A stretch of DNA of 64,000 nucleotides, from positions 372,001 through 436,000 of the forward strand of contig NZ_FXXQ01000001.1 in the NCBI RefSeq assembly GCF_900184815.1, written 5' to 3'. A program made the position numbers and the translations under genes. Positions 18,967-27,633 of this stretch are shown in pieces; position 1 is the first letter of the stretch; every line of letters starts with the position of its first letter. The notes beneath the pieces were generated by a model. It worked only from the letters and a program-made list of their open reading frames with translations. It had not been told where the DNA came from and did not search any database. The stretch is from Boseongicola aestuarii (lineage in GTDB: Bacteria; Pseudomonadota; Alphaproteobacteria; Rhodobacterales; Rhodobacteraceae).

Positions 18967-19602
18967 ATGACACTCATTCGCTGGATATTTGCGATCGCCG
19001 TTTTGTCGATCTGGTGCGCATTGATCGGAACAGGTCTTTACGTCGCCATGTACGAAGCAAAAGAGGATCTCCCCGAAGCCGAAGCGATCGTCGTCATCTC
19101 CGGCAACGCAGGGCAGGATGGCAGCCTGTTGGGCGAAACGCAGTTACGGATGGACCGCGCTGTGGCGCTCTATGATGCGGGGCTCGCGCCACGCCTCGTC
19201 GTGTCCGGCGGCTCGTCGACGGGCGAAGCCGTGGCCGAAACCATGAAAGCCGCCGCCATCGCGGCAGGTGTTCCCGAAAGCGCGATCACCGTCGAAAGCA
19301 ATGCGCTTTCCACACTGCAAAACGCGCTCTTCATCGCAGACATCGAAGACATCAACAAAGCCGCACCGATCCTTCTGGTAACCCATCGATACCACCTTCC
19401 CCGCGCCAACGCCTCGTTCCGGTGGGCAGGCTTCAGCGATATCACCAACGTCGCAGCCGACCCCGACGCCGGCCTGCAAATCACGCCGAGCTTGCTCTGG
19501 GAAAGTGTGAAATGGCCGCTGAACATCCTGCGCGCCGCCGCCGCAAGTGCCGCTCAGGCCGGTAACGTGCCACGCGAAGACTACATCAAGTACCTCGAAT
19601 GA
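18967..19602 (+). CDS. YdcF-family (DUF218) membrane-anchored protein
   Basis: 211 aa. One N-terminal membrane helix (about 5-28) is followed by a DUF218 domain: AEAIVVISGN, RMDRAVALYDAGLAPRLVVSGG, and LLVTHRYHLPRANASF. Related SanA/ElyC proteins influence envelope integrity and peptidoglycan or lipid-carrier handling, but the biochemistry is unsettled. Its stop overlaps the next gene's start (ATGA), so it is cotranscribed with a DMT exporter. Confidence 0.85.
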   Translation: MTLIRWIFAIAVLSIWCALIGTGLYVAMYEAKEDLPEAEAIVVISGNAGQDGSLLGETQLRMDRAVALYDAGLAPRLVVSGGSSTGEAVAETMKAAAIAAGVPESAITVESNALSTLQNALFIADIEDINKAAPILLVTHRYHLPRANASFRWAGFSDITNVAADPDAGLQITPSLLWESVKWPLNILRAAAASAAQAGNVPREDYIKYLE

Positions 19603-20477
19603 CCGAAGGGTCGCGGCCTTTGCTGGCCGCGGCCTGGATGACAGGGGCCATCTTCAGCTTTTCGTCCATGGCCGTCGCAGGCCGGGCCATAAACCACGAA
19701 CTCGATACCTTCGAGATGATGATGTACCGGTCGTTCATCGGCCTCGCCATCGTGCTTGCAATCGGGTTTTCCACCGGCAAGATCCGCGAAGTCCGCACCG
19801 ACCGCCTCGGCCTCCACCTGATACGCAACCTGTCGCATTTTGCTGGCCAGAACCTATGGTTCTACGCGCTTGGAGTGATCTCTCTGGCACAGGTCTTTGC
19901 GCTCGAATTCACTTCGCCGATCTGGATTATGATCCTGGCCACCTTCCTTTTGGGCGAACGCCTCACCCGACCCCGCCTCTTCGCGCTGGCGTTTGGCTTT
20001 GCCGGCGCGCTGATCGTCGCGCGCCCGGGCGCAGGCGGAGACCCCACGGGCCTCATGATCGCCGCTCTTGCCGCGGTCGGCTTTGCGGGCTCGATCGTTT
20101 GCACCAAGATGCTCACGCGCACAGAAACCATCCTCGGCATCCTGTTCTGGCTCACTGCCATGCAGGCCGTGTTCGGCATTATCGCCGCAGGCTATGATGG
20201 AGACGTCGTGTGGCCCTCCGCCGAAACCTGGCCCTGGGTCGGAATGATCGCCATCGCGGGCCTTCTGGCGCACACCTGCCTGACCAACGCGCTCTCCGTC
20301 GCGCCCGCCACGGTGGTCACGCCGATGGATTTCATCCGCCTGCCCGCCATCGCCGTCGTCGGCATGGTTTTTTATGGCGAGGCACTCGATCCCCTCGTCT
20401 TTCTCGGAGCCGCCCTGATTTTCGCCGGCAACTACCTCAACATCTGGTACGAATCGAAACGATCCCGCTTTGTGTGA
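19599..20477 (+). CDS. DMT-superfamily (EamA) transporter
   Basis: 292 aa with about ten hydrophobic helices in two EamA repeats (about 10-140 and 150-285). The ends LGAALIFAGNYLNIWYE and MDFIRLPAIAVVGMVFYGE resemble RhaT/YedA-like exporters of metabolites or amino acids. The substrate cannot be read from sequence. It is translationally coupled to the YdcF gene. Confidence 0.88.
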   Translation: MTEGSRPLLAAAWMTGAIFSFSSMAVAGRAINHELDTFEMMMYRSFIGLAIVLAIGFSTGKIREVRTDRLGLHLIRNLSHFAGQNLWFYALGVISLAQVFALEFTSPIWIMILATFLLGERLTRPRLFALAFGFAGALIVARPGAGGDPTGLMIAALAAVGFAGSIVCTKMLTRTETILGILFWLTAMQAVFGIIAAGYDGDVVWPSAETWPWVGMIAIAGLLAHTCLTNALSVAPATVVTPMDFIRLPAIAVVGMVFYGEALDPLVFLGAALIFAGNYLNIWYESKRSRFV

Positions 20478-20595
20478 TGCTTTTGTGACGCAGGGACCAT
20501 GCGCGACAATGTGACGTGGCGTCCTAATTGACCAAAAAGCAGGCAGTTTCTAAACGGCGCGTCAGATGAAAAAACGACCGGGGGGATTCTGGGTC

Positions 20596-21672
20596 ATGAG
20601 AAGAACAATTATGGCGGCAGCCGCACTTGGAGTGGGCGCAACAGCCGTCAATGCAGGCGGACTTGAGCGCACACCACAATCGATGGCGATCCTTTTCGAG
20701 GAAGGTCGCACTTTCGAGTTGAGCTTTGGCTATGTCTCGCCCGACGTCAGCGGAACGCTCGGCGCTGATTCCGGCGACATGCTTGCAAGCTTCTCAAACC
20801 TTGGCCTCGCCTACAAAGCCGACCTGAATGACACTCTTTCCTATGCGATCATTTTCGATCAGCCATACGGAGCCGACACGGCATACCCAACCGGCACGGG
20901 AAACCCCTTCGCGGGATCGACCGCAAGAGTGAGAAGCAATGCACTCTCGGGCGTCCTGCAGTACAATATGGGCAACGGAGCCAGTGTCTATGGCGGTTTG
21001 CGCGCACAATCCCTGCAGGCCGAAGCCGTCCTTCTGCCTGCAACGCTCAACTACACGATCAACAGCGACACAGATTATGAACTCGGATATCTTGTCGGTG
21101 CCGCTTATGAGCGTCCGGAAATCGCATTGCGTGTCGCCCTGACCTATCATTCCGAGACAAGCCACGATCTCAGCTTGACCGAAGCCTCCAACCTCGACGC
21201 AACACAGACGAACTCGGAACCGGTCAACCTGCCACAGGCGCTTAACCTCGAATTCCAAAGCGGCGTGGCAGAAGACACACTGGTTTTTGGTTCAGTTAGA
21301 TGGGCTGAATGGTCTGAAACCGAAATCGATCCAAGTCTTTACAACACGCGTTTTCCTGGCTTCCCGCCAATCGTGTTTTTCACAGACGACCGGATCACCT
21401 ACACGCTTGGCGTTGGCCGTCGCCTAAACGAGACATGGTCGATCCTTGGCTCGCTCAGCCACGAAGAAACGACAGGCAGCGCCACAGGAAACCTCGGTCC
21501 TACCGACGGCTTCACGTCGGTCTCGCTCGGCGCAGTCTACACAAAAGACAATATGAAGATCACGGGCGGTCTGCGTTACGTGGATATCGGCGACGCTATG
21601 TCTTTCTCAGGCGCAGATTTCCAAGACAACTCGGCAATTGCGGCGGGCGTCCGCGTTGGCTGGTCCTTCTAA
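20596..21672 (+). CDS. FadL/OmpP1-family outer-membrane porin
   Basis: 358 aa. Residues 1-20 form a signal peptide (MRRTIMAAAALGVGATAVNA, then GG). The body is strand-rich with repeated SLGAVYTKDNMKITGGLRY-type hairpins and ends with VGWSF, the aromatic C-terminus used for BAM insertion. The family takes up hydrophobic compounds such as long-chain fatty acids. It is shorter than E. coli FadL (about 420-450 aa). I chose the ATG at 20596, preceded by GGGGGA; one at 20566 would lengthen the signal region with charged residues. A terminator follows. Confidence 0.86.
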   Translation: MRRTIMAAAALGVGATAVNAGGLERTPQSMAILFEEGRTFELSFGYVSPDVSGTLGADSGDMLASFSNLGLAYKADLNDTLSYAIIFDQPYGADTAYPTGTGNPFAGSTARVRSNALSGVLQYNMGNGASVYGGLRAQSLQAEAVLLPATLNYTINSDTDYELGYLVGAAYERPEIALRVALTYHSETSHDLSLTEASNLDATQTNSEPVNLPQALNLEFQSGVAEDTLVFGSVRWAEWSETEIDPSLYNTRFPGFPPIVFFTDDRITYTLGVGRRLNETWSILGSLSHEETTGSATGNLGPTDGFTSVSLGAVYTKDNMKITGGLRYVDIGDAMSFSGADFQDNSAIAAGVRVGWSF

Positions 21673-21700
21673 AAAAACCAATGAACCACTCACGGTTTGA

Positions 21701-21731
21701 AAAGCCCCGCCCAAGCGCGGGGCTTTTCTTT
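21701..21731 (+). terminator. Rho-independent terminator after the FadL-type gene
   Basis: AAAGCCCCGC pairs with GCGGGGCTTT around a 6-nt loop, followed by TTTTCTTTT. It begins 29 nt after the stop. Confidence 0.92.
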
Positions 21732-21782
21732 TGTCGCAACTTTCGGGTCGCCAGTGCCGCACGACCCTCCTAAACCAGCCGC

Positions 21783-22696
21783 ATGAACACCACCACCATG
21801 TCCGCCTCCACCTGGGGCCTGCTCATCACCCTCGGCACCATCTGGGGCGCTTCCTTCCTTGGTATGCGCATCATGCTGGACGAAATCACCGTCTTTCAAA
21901 CCGTCGTTCACCGCGTCTTCTGGGGTGCCGCGGCGCTCTGGATCGTCATCGCCATTCGCCGTCCAAACTTGCCCCGCGACCCAAAAACCTGGCCGCGCTC
22001 CTCGTCATGGGCCTCCTCAACAATGTCATTCCCTTCTCCCTGCTCAGCTTTGGCCAACTCACCGTCGAAACCGGCCTCACAGGTATCCTGAATGCCGCAA
22101 CAGCCATCTGGGGTGTGCTGATCGCCGCTCTCGTGTTCAAAGACGAGCGGCACACACCCCGACGCATCGCAGGCGTCACCATCGGCTTTTTCGGGGTCGC
22201 CACGGCCATCGGCCTGACCTCCGTCCTCACCTTCGATCCACGCTCCATAGCGCAACTCGCCATTATCGCCGCAACCGTCAGCTACGGTTGCGCCGGCAGC
22301 TGGGCGCGCGCAACTTTAAACGGAGTCAGCCCGCTCGTCTCCTCGGCCGGAATGCTCACAGGCTCGACCCTCATCATGCTCCCGCTGACATACGCAATCG
22401 ACGGCGCCATCCCGCTCGACCTCGAACCGCGCACCTGGGCCGCCATCGCCTATGTCTCGCTCCTGTCCACGGCGCTGGCCTACCTTCTCTACTACCGCAT
22501 TCTCGCACGCGCCGGGGCCGGCAACCTCCTCCTCGTCACGCTCCTTGTGGCACCCGTCGCCATCGCCCTCGGAGCCACAATCCGGGGTGAAGCGCTCGGC
22601 CCGTCCGCCTACGCCGGCTTCGCCCTTCTCGCCCTCGGCCTCATCATCCTTGACGGGCGCGCAGGCCACGCGTTCGCAAAAAGCCTCATGCGCTGA
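21783..22696 (+). pseudogene. DMT-superfamily (EamA) transporter with a one-base frameshift
   Basis: Translation from the ATG at 21783 gives a good EamA N-terminus (WGLLITLGTIWGASFLGMRIML) up to PRDPKTW at about 21992. From there the homologous sequence continues in the next frame (AALLVMGLLNNVIPFSLLS) to the stop at 22696. Adding one G at the TGGCCGCG site restores ACC TGG GCC GCG and one frame of about 304 aa. Both halves have clean coding bias, so the change is either recent or a sequencing error. Function, if restored: metabolite export, substrate unknown. Confidence 0.83.
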
Positions 22697-22755
22697 TTGA
22701 CCGCACACCGCCCCGCGCCTATCGACGGTTTCAAAGACCTGAAACGAGGCCGACA

Positions 22756-23610
22756 ATGCTCTACAAAAGCGCCACCGACTGGCGAGATGCCCCCGAAAAG
22801 AGGATCATGCTTTTCGGCATGTCGGGCTTGGGCAAAACCTATGTCTCCAATCTCCTGCGCGAAGGCGGCGGCTGGTTCCACTACTCGGTCGACTACCGCA
22901 TCGGCACCCGCTACATGGGCGAACACATCGCCGACAACTTCAAACGCGAAGCGATGAAAGTCCCGCTCCTGGCCGAACTCCTGCGCTCTGACAGCGTCTA
23001 TATCGCGTCGAACATCACCTTCGACAACCTCGCCCCGCTGTCGACCTACCTCGGCAAGCCGGGTGACCCCGCCAAAGGCGGCCTGCCCTTTGGCGAATAC
23101 CTGCACCGCCAGGAGCTCCACCGCGCCGCCGAAGCCGCCGCCATGCTCGACACCGCGCATTTCATCGACCGCGCCCAGTCCTTGTACGGCTATGACAACT
23201 TCGTCTGCGATACCTCCGGTTCGATCTGCGAAATCGTCGACCCATCCGATAAAACCGACCCGGTCCTGTCGTCCCTCGCCGAAAACGTGCTGATGATCTG
23301 GATCGAAGGCTCCGACGCCCACACAAGCGAACTCGTCCGCCGCTTCGACCGCGCCCCGAAACCCATGTGTTACAACGCTGGCTTCCTCACAGACGCATGG
23401 GCCAGCTACCTCTTAGAAACCGACCTTCCCGAAGACAAGGTCGACCCCGACGCCTTCGTGCGCTGGACCTACGCACGCGCACTCGCCCACCGCCAACCGC
23501 GCTACCGCGCCATGGCCGAAAACTGGGGCATCACCCTCAAGGCTGACGACATCGCCCGCGTCAAAACCGAAACCGACTTCACCGACCTCGTCGCAAAGGC
23601 ACTCCCCTGA
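22756..23610 (+). CDS. P-loop ATPase-like protein of unknown function
   Basis: 284 aa. The Walker A motif GMSGLGKT is at 21-28, directly after a hydrophobic strand (RIMLF). The next conserved-looking block, HYSVDYRIGTRYMGEHI, suggests a kinase-like or nucleotide-handling fold, and VLMIWIEGSDAHTSELVRRF could be a later strand and lid. I cannot assign a reaction. It lies 123 bp ahead of metA on the same strand, with a repeat hairpin between them, so cotranscription is uncertain. Confidence 0.72.
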   Translation: MLYKSATDWRDAPEKRIMLFGMSGLGKTYVSNLLREGGGWFHYSVDYRIGTRYMGEHIADNFKREAMKVPLLAELLRSDSVYIASNITFDNLAPLSTYLGKPGDPAKGGLPFGEYLHRQELHRAAEAAAMLDTAHFIDRAQSLYGYDNFVCDTSGSICEIVDPSDKTDPVLSSLAENVLMIWIEGSDAHTSELVRRFDRAPKPMCYNAGFLTDAWASYLLETDLPEDKVDPDAFVRWTYARALAHRQPRYRAMAENWGITLKADDIARVKTETDFTDLVAKALP

Positions 23611-23669
23611 CCCCTTCACCCTTTCTCAAATACCACGGGGGAGGCCGCAAGGCCGGGGGCAGAGCCCCC
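23611..23669 (+). repeat. Intergenic hairpin repeat, copy A
   Basis: It begins right after the stop of the P-loop gene: CCCCTTCACCCTTTCTCAAA, then TACCACGGGG, an inner GGCC-GCAA-GGCC hairpin and GGGGGCAGAGCCCCC. The first 30 bases recur with one mismatch at 32827 (copy B). The element can fold into nested stems and may act as a terminator or mRNA stabiliser. Confidence 0.72.
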
Positions 23670-23733
23670 TTGTTCTCAAAAACCCAAACGACTATCTGCC
23701 CAACGTCCACAGACCACAGAAACGACCGAAAAA

Positions 23734-24672
23734 ATGCCGATCAAACTGCCATCCAACCTCCCCGCCTATGACGTGCTGACACGCGAGGGTGTGATGGTCA
23801 TGCCAGCCGATGCGGCCGAAAAGCAGGACATCCGCCCGATGAAAATCGGTCTGTTGAACCTGATGCCGAAAAAAATTCAGACCGAAAACCAGTTCGCCCG
23901 CCTGATCGGCGCGACACCGCTGCAGATCGAACTGCAATTGATCCGCATGTCCGAACACCAGACCAGAAACACCGCCGCCGAACACATGGAAGAATTCTAT
24001 CTGCCCTTTCAGGAGGTGAAGGACCAGAAGTTCGACGGCCTCATCATCACCGGCGCACCCATCGAACACATGCCCTTCGAGGACGTCACCTATTGGGACG
24101 AACTGAAAGAAGTCATGGACTGGACACAAACCAACGTCCACATGACCTTCGGCGTCTGCTGGGGCGGCATGGCGATGATCAATCACTTCCACGGCGTGAA
24201 CAAACACATTCTCGACGCCAAGGCCTTCGGCTGCTTTCGGCACATGAACCTCGCCCCGCAAAGCCCATATCTCAGAGGGTTTTCCGACGAATTCGTGATC
24301 CCCGTCAGCCGCTGGACCGAGATGAAACAAGCCGAAATCGACGCCGCACCGGGGCTCAAGACCCTCCTCGGCTCGACCGAGGCCGGCCCTTGCCTGGTCG
24401 AAGATCCCGACCACCGCGCGCTCTATATCTTCAACCATTTCGAGTATGACAGCGGCACCCTCAAAGAGGAATATGACCGCGACGTCGAGGCCGGAACGCC
24501 GATCAATGTCCCGATGAACTACTACCCCGGCGACGATCCCGCAAAACAGCCGCAAAACCGCTGGCGCAGCCACGCGCACCTGCTCTATGGCAACTGGATC
24601 AGCGAAATGTACCTGACCACGCCCTACGATATGGAACAGATCGGGCGATCAATCACGGACTTGCGCAAATGA
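23734..24672 (+). CDS. metA: Homoserine O-acetyltransferase, MetA type
   Basis: 312 aa. Catalytic residues fall at the canonical numbers: C142 (GVCWGG), H235 and E237 (NHFEYD). Residue 111 is Glu ([10 protein letters not shown]); in this family Glu111 selects acetyl-CoA and Gly111 succinyl-CoA, so acetyltransferase activity is predicted despite the common label succinyltransferase. It catalyses the first committed step of methionine synthesis. The 5' region is only about 64 nt beyond the repeat, shows no SAM-II-like fold, and has no clear ribosome site. Confidence 0.94.
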   Translation: MPIKLPSNLPAYDVLTREGVMVMPADAAEKQDIRPMKIGLLNLMPKKIQTENQFARLIGATPLQIELQLIRMSEHQTRNTAAEHMEEFYLPFQEVKDQKFDGLIITGAPIEHMPFEDVTYWDELKEVMDWTQTNVHMTFGVCWGGMAMINHFHGVNKHILDAKAFGCFRHMNLAPQSPYLRGFSDEFVIPVSRWTEMKQAEIDAAPGLKTLLGSTEAGPCLVEDPDHRALYIFNHFEYDSGTLKEEYDRDVEAGTPINVPMNYYPGDDPAKQPQNRWRSHAHLLYGNWISEMYLTTPYDMEQIGRSITDLRK

Positions 24673-24739
24673 CGCCACTGGTCGAAGGCGACGTAACTTC
24701 TAGGTTAGCACCTATGAAGCATGCCGCACAGACCCGCCA

Positions 24740-25717
24740 ATGCCACGCCCCGTGCTGACCGGCTTTCTCATAGCGTCGGCGATCATTATCGCTTTCGCCA
24801 TTTGCACCGACCGGCGCGCCGACCTGCGCGAGGCCGAGATCGAGGCCCGTTACCCGCCGACCGGCCAGATGGTCAAGGTCGATGGCCGCATGGTCCACGT
24901 TATCGTGCGCGGCGCCGGCCCCGACCTCGTGCTAATCCACGGGGCCGGTTCCAACGCCCGCGACATGGCCCTTGCCCTCGCGGACTGCCTCGAAGACCGA
25001 TATCGCCTCTTCATCCCCGACCGCCCCGGCCACGGCTGGACCGACCGCGAACCCGCTCTGAAAGGCGCTTTCAACACGCAGGCCGAAAGCCCCGCCGACC
25101 AGGCCGCGCTGCTTGCCGCTGCGGTTAAGCAACTCGGCGCCACAAACCCCATCGTCGCGGGCCACTCCTTCGGCGGCGCGGTGGCCATGGCCTGGGCGCT
25201 CGACCACCCCCATGCGGCGACCGTCATCATCTCCGGCGTGACTCTGCCCTGGCCGGGGGAAGTGAATGTCACCTACAGACTGCTCGGCTCCTCCGTCGGC
25301 AGCGCCATTATCGCGCCCGTCGCAACGGCTTTCATCACAAAAGACTACGTCCGATCCGCCGCCAATGGCACATTCACTCCCCAATCCGCACCCGAAACCT
25401 ATTACGAAACCGCCGGCATCCCACTGGCCATCCGCACCGCCTCGCTGCGCGCGAACAATCAGCAGGTGAACACCCTGCGGCCCTATATCGTCGAACAATC
25501 CAAGCGCTACGACACCATCACCACACCCATTGAGATCGTGCACGGCACCAACGACACCACCGTCTTCGCCTCGATTCACGCCGAACCCCTTGCCGCAAGG
25601 ATGGACAACGTCCATTTCACGCCCCTTCCCGGCCTCGGCCACATGCCGCACTACGTGGTGCCTGATGGCGTCACCGCCGCAATAGATCGCGCCGCCGCAC
25701 GTGCCGGATTGCGCTAA
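24740..25717 (+). CDS. Alpha/beta hydrolase, membrane-anchored or secreted
   Basis: 325 aa. Residues 5-22 form a hydrophobic signal or anchor. The hydrolase core has the oxyanion strand [12 protein letters not shown], the nucleophile elbow GHSFGG, and a C-terminal GHMPHY supplying the catalytic His; the acid is probably in HGTNDTTV. The substrate is unknown. It follows metA by 67 bp on the same strand. Confidence 0.85.
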   Translation: MPRPVLTGFLIASAIIIAFAICTDRRADLREAEIEARYPPTGQMVKVDGRMVHVIVRGAGPDLVLIHGAGSNARDMALALADCLEDRYRLFIPDRPGHGWTDREPALKGAFNTQAESPADQAALLAAAVKQLGATNPIVAGHSFGGAVAMAWALDHPHAATVIISGVTLPWPGEVNVTYRLLGSSVGSAIIAPVATAFITKDYVRSAANGTFTPQSAPETYYETAGIPLAIRTASLRANNQQVNTLRPYIVEQSKRYDTITTPIEIVHGTNDTTVFASIHAEPLAARMDNVHFTPLPGLGHMPHYVVPDGVTAAIDRAAARAGLR

Positions 25718-25761
25718 GCGCTTCGCCTGCTTACGTTCAGATCAAAGTAAAGGCGGATAAC

Positions 25762-26625
25762 ATGTCACTTCCCTTCGACGGCGCGATCAGCGCGTTCTTT
25801 GAAAGCCAAGCCCCGGGTGCCATCCAGAAGGCCATCGAAAACGGTGGCAAGAAAGACGTGCTCTCGGAAAGCTACCCTTACGAAAAAGCCATGGACAAGG
25901 ACGCCTACGAGGCTGAAATCGAAGCCCTGCAGCTTGAACTCGTCCGCTTCCAGAACGACGTCAAGGCAACCGGCAAACGCGTCGTCGTCGTTTTCGAAGG
26001 CCGCGACGCCGCCGGAAAAGGCGGCACGATCAAACGCTTCCGCGAAAACCTCAATCCCCGTGTCGCGCGAACCGTGGCGCTCTCCAAACCGTCTGACCGC
26101 GAAGCCGGCGAGTGGTATTTCCAACGCTACATCGACCACCTGCCCACTGCAGGCGAAATCGTGCTTTTTGACCGCTCATGGTATAACCGCGCCGTCGTCG
26201 AGCATGTCTTTGAATTCTGCACCCCCGCGCAGCGCGAAAAATTCTTCGCCCAGGTCACCGACTTCGAGAAAATGCTGGTCGACGAGGGTATCACCTTACG
26301 CAAACTCTGGCTCAACGTCGGTCGCGCCGAACAACTCCGCCGCTTCCTCAAGCGCGAAAAAGACCCTCTGAAACAGTGGAAACTCAGCTGGATCGACGTC
26401 GAAGGACTGAAACGCTGGGATGCCTACACGAACGCCATACAGGAAACCTTCGACCGCTCGCACACCGACCACGCCCCCTGGACCATCGTGCGCTCGGACG
26501 ACAAGAAGCGCGCCCGCCTCGCCGCCATCCGCGCCGTCCTGCACGACCTCGACTATACCGGCAAAGGCCTGATCGCCGCGCCGGATGCTAAAATCTGCGG
26601 CGGACCGGACGTCTGGGATGCCTAA
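25762..26625 (+). CDS. ppk2: Polyphosphate kinase 2
   Basis: 287 aa single-domain PPK2. Walker A is GRDAAGKGG (80-88), and the lid/Walker B region is [13 protein letters not shown] (135-147), both diagnostic. It interconverts polyphosphate and nucleoside di/triphosphates, probably favouring NTP synthesis. The start ATG at 25762 has GGCGGA upstream. Its last 8 bases overlap the TetR gene start. Confidence 0.94.
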   Translation: MSLPFDGAISAFFESQAPGAIQKAIENGGKKDVLSESYPYEKAMDKDAYEAEIEALQLELVRFQNDVKATGKRVVVVFEGRDAAGKGGTIKRFRENLNPRVARTVALSKPSDREAGEWYFQRYIDHLPTAGEIVLFDRSWYNRAVVEHVFEFCTPAQREKFFAQVTDFEKMLVDEGITLRKLWLNVGRAEQLRRFLKREKDPLKQWKLSWIDVEGLKRWDAYTNAIQETFDRSHTDHAPWTIVRSDDKKRARLAAIRAVLHDLDYTGKGLIAAPDAKICGGPDVWDA

Positions 26626-27235
26626 ACGCGGCTACCACCACGGCAATCTGCGCCAGGCCCTTGTCGATGCCGCCCTCGAACTGATCGAGGAAAAAGGCCC
26701 GACCGGCTTCACCCTGTCCGAAGCCGCCAAACAGGCCGGCGTCACCCCCGCCGCCGTCTACCGCCACTTCGAAGGGCGCGAAGACCTCATCGCCGAATGC
26801 GCCCAGCAGGGCTACGAAATTTTCGCCGATCTCATGGAATACGCCTACGACACCGGCCAGCCCTCGGACCTCGCCTCGTTCGAGGCGACGGGTCGCGCCT
26901 ATCTCGCCTTCGCCCGTCGTCATCCGGGCCACTACGTTTCGATGTTCGAAAGCGGCATTTCCATCAACCGCACGCCGGAACTGGCCCATGTCGCGCGCCG
27001 CGCATTCGCGGTCCTCGAAAAAGCGGCCGACAAACTCGCCGAACACATCCCCGAAGACAAACGCCCGCCAAAACAGATGGTATCGGCCCACATATGGGCC
27101 ATGAGCCACGGCGTCGTCGAACTGTTCGCCCGCGGCTCGCCCGGCACCAAATCGCCCTTCCCGCCCGAAGACCTCCTCGAAAGCGGCATCGGCATCTATC
27201 TGCGCGGGCTTGGCCTTATCCCACCGGATTCCTAG
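26618..27235 (+). CDS. TetR/AcrR-family transcriptional regulator
   Basis: 205 aa. The N-terminal HTH spans about 8-55 ([20 protein letters not shown] ... [20 protein letters not shown]). The C-terminal half is helical and would bind a ligand or dimerise. The ATG at 26618 overlaps the ppk2 stop (ATGCCTAA), so the pair is coupled; an in-frame ATG at 26585 lies inside ppk2 and would add non-homologous residues. Whether it controls ppk2 is unknown. Confidence 0.9.
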   Translation: MPKRGYHHGNLRQALVDAALELIEEKGPTGFTLSEAAKQAGVTPAAVYRHFEGREDLIAECAQQGYEIFADLMEYAYDTGQPSDLASFEATGRAYLAFARRHPGHYVSMFESGISINRTPELAHVARRAFAVLEKAADKLAEHIPEDKRPPKQMVSAHIWAMSHGVVELFARGSPGTKSPFPPEDLLESGIGIYLRGLGLIPPDS

Positions 27236-27246
27236 AGATCAGGCTC

Positions 27247-27588
27247 TCAGTTCTGTCTGTGAACCTGATGCAACTGTGAGCGAAACAAATTCACGAACTC
27301 GCTCTTGGTGGTGCTCTTCTTGTCACGAGGCTGCCGCTCCTTCAGCATTTCCAAATCAGCCGGATCAAAAACCCGCGACGCTCCGGAATCCCCGAAAATC
27401 GCGTTCGAACCGTTGTTTTTCTTGAAGGAGCCAGACAATTTCTGGCGGAAAAATGAGATATCCAAGTCGCATTCCTCGTCTACACAACAAACTAGAAGGC
27501 GCTTATGAGGTATAAATGTGGCGATTTTATGGCGTTGTCTCCGCCGCGCCCTCCCTTTGCCCGACCGAGCACGAAACAGGGGGCGCAA
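27247..27588 (-). CDS. Uncharacterised small ORF, doubtful
   Basis: The frame could encode up to 113 aa from a TTG. The C-terminal 75 residues (from about VCCVDEECDLD) have a believable composition, rich in K, E, D and F, without the Arg/Pro excess of shadow frames. No ribosome site or ATG was found, and the first 20 residues are Arg-rich. It is downstream of phoX on the same strand and fills most of the 398-bp gap 27236-27633. I do not recognise it. Confidence 0.28.
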   Translation of the reverse strand: MRPLFRARSGKGRARRRQRHKIATFIPHKRLLVCCVDEECDLDISFFRQKLSGSFKKNNGSNAIFGDSGASRVFDPADLEMLKERQPRDKKSTTKSEFVNLFRSQLHQVHRQN

Positions 27589-27633
27589 CCGGTGACCCGA
27601 TCACGCCCCAATAACCCCCTACTCACAAGCTTC

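Noticed and set aside
23670-23733. SAM-II riboswitch upstream of metA
   Set aside because: Alphaproteobacterial metA often has one, but the 64 nt between the repeat and the ATG show neither the pseudoknot pairing nor a ribosome-site sequestering segment.
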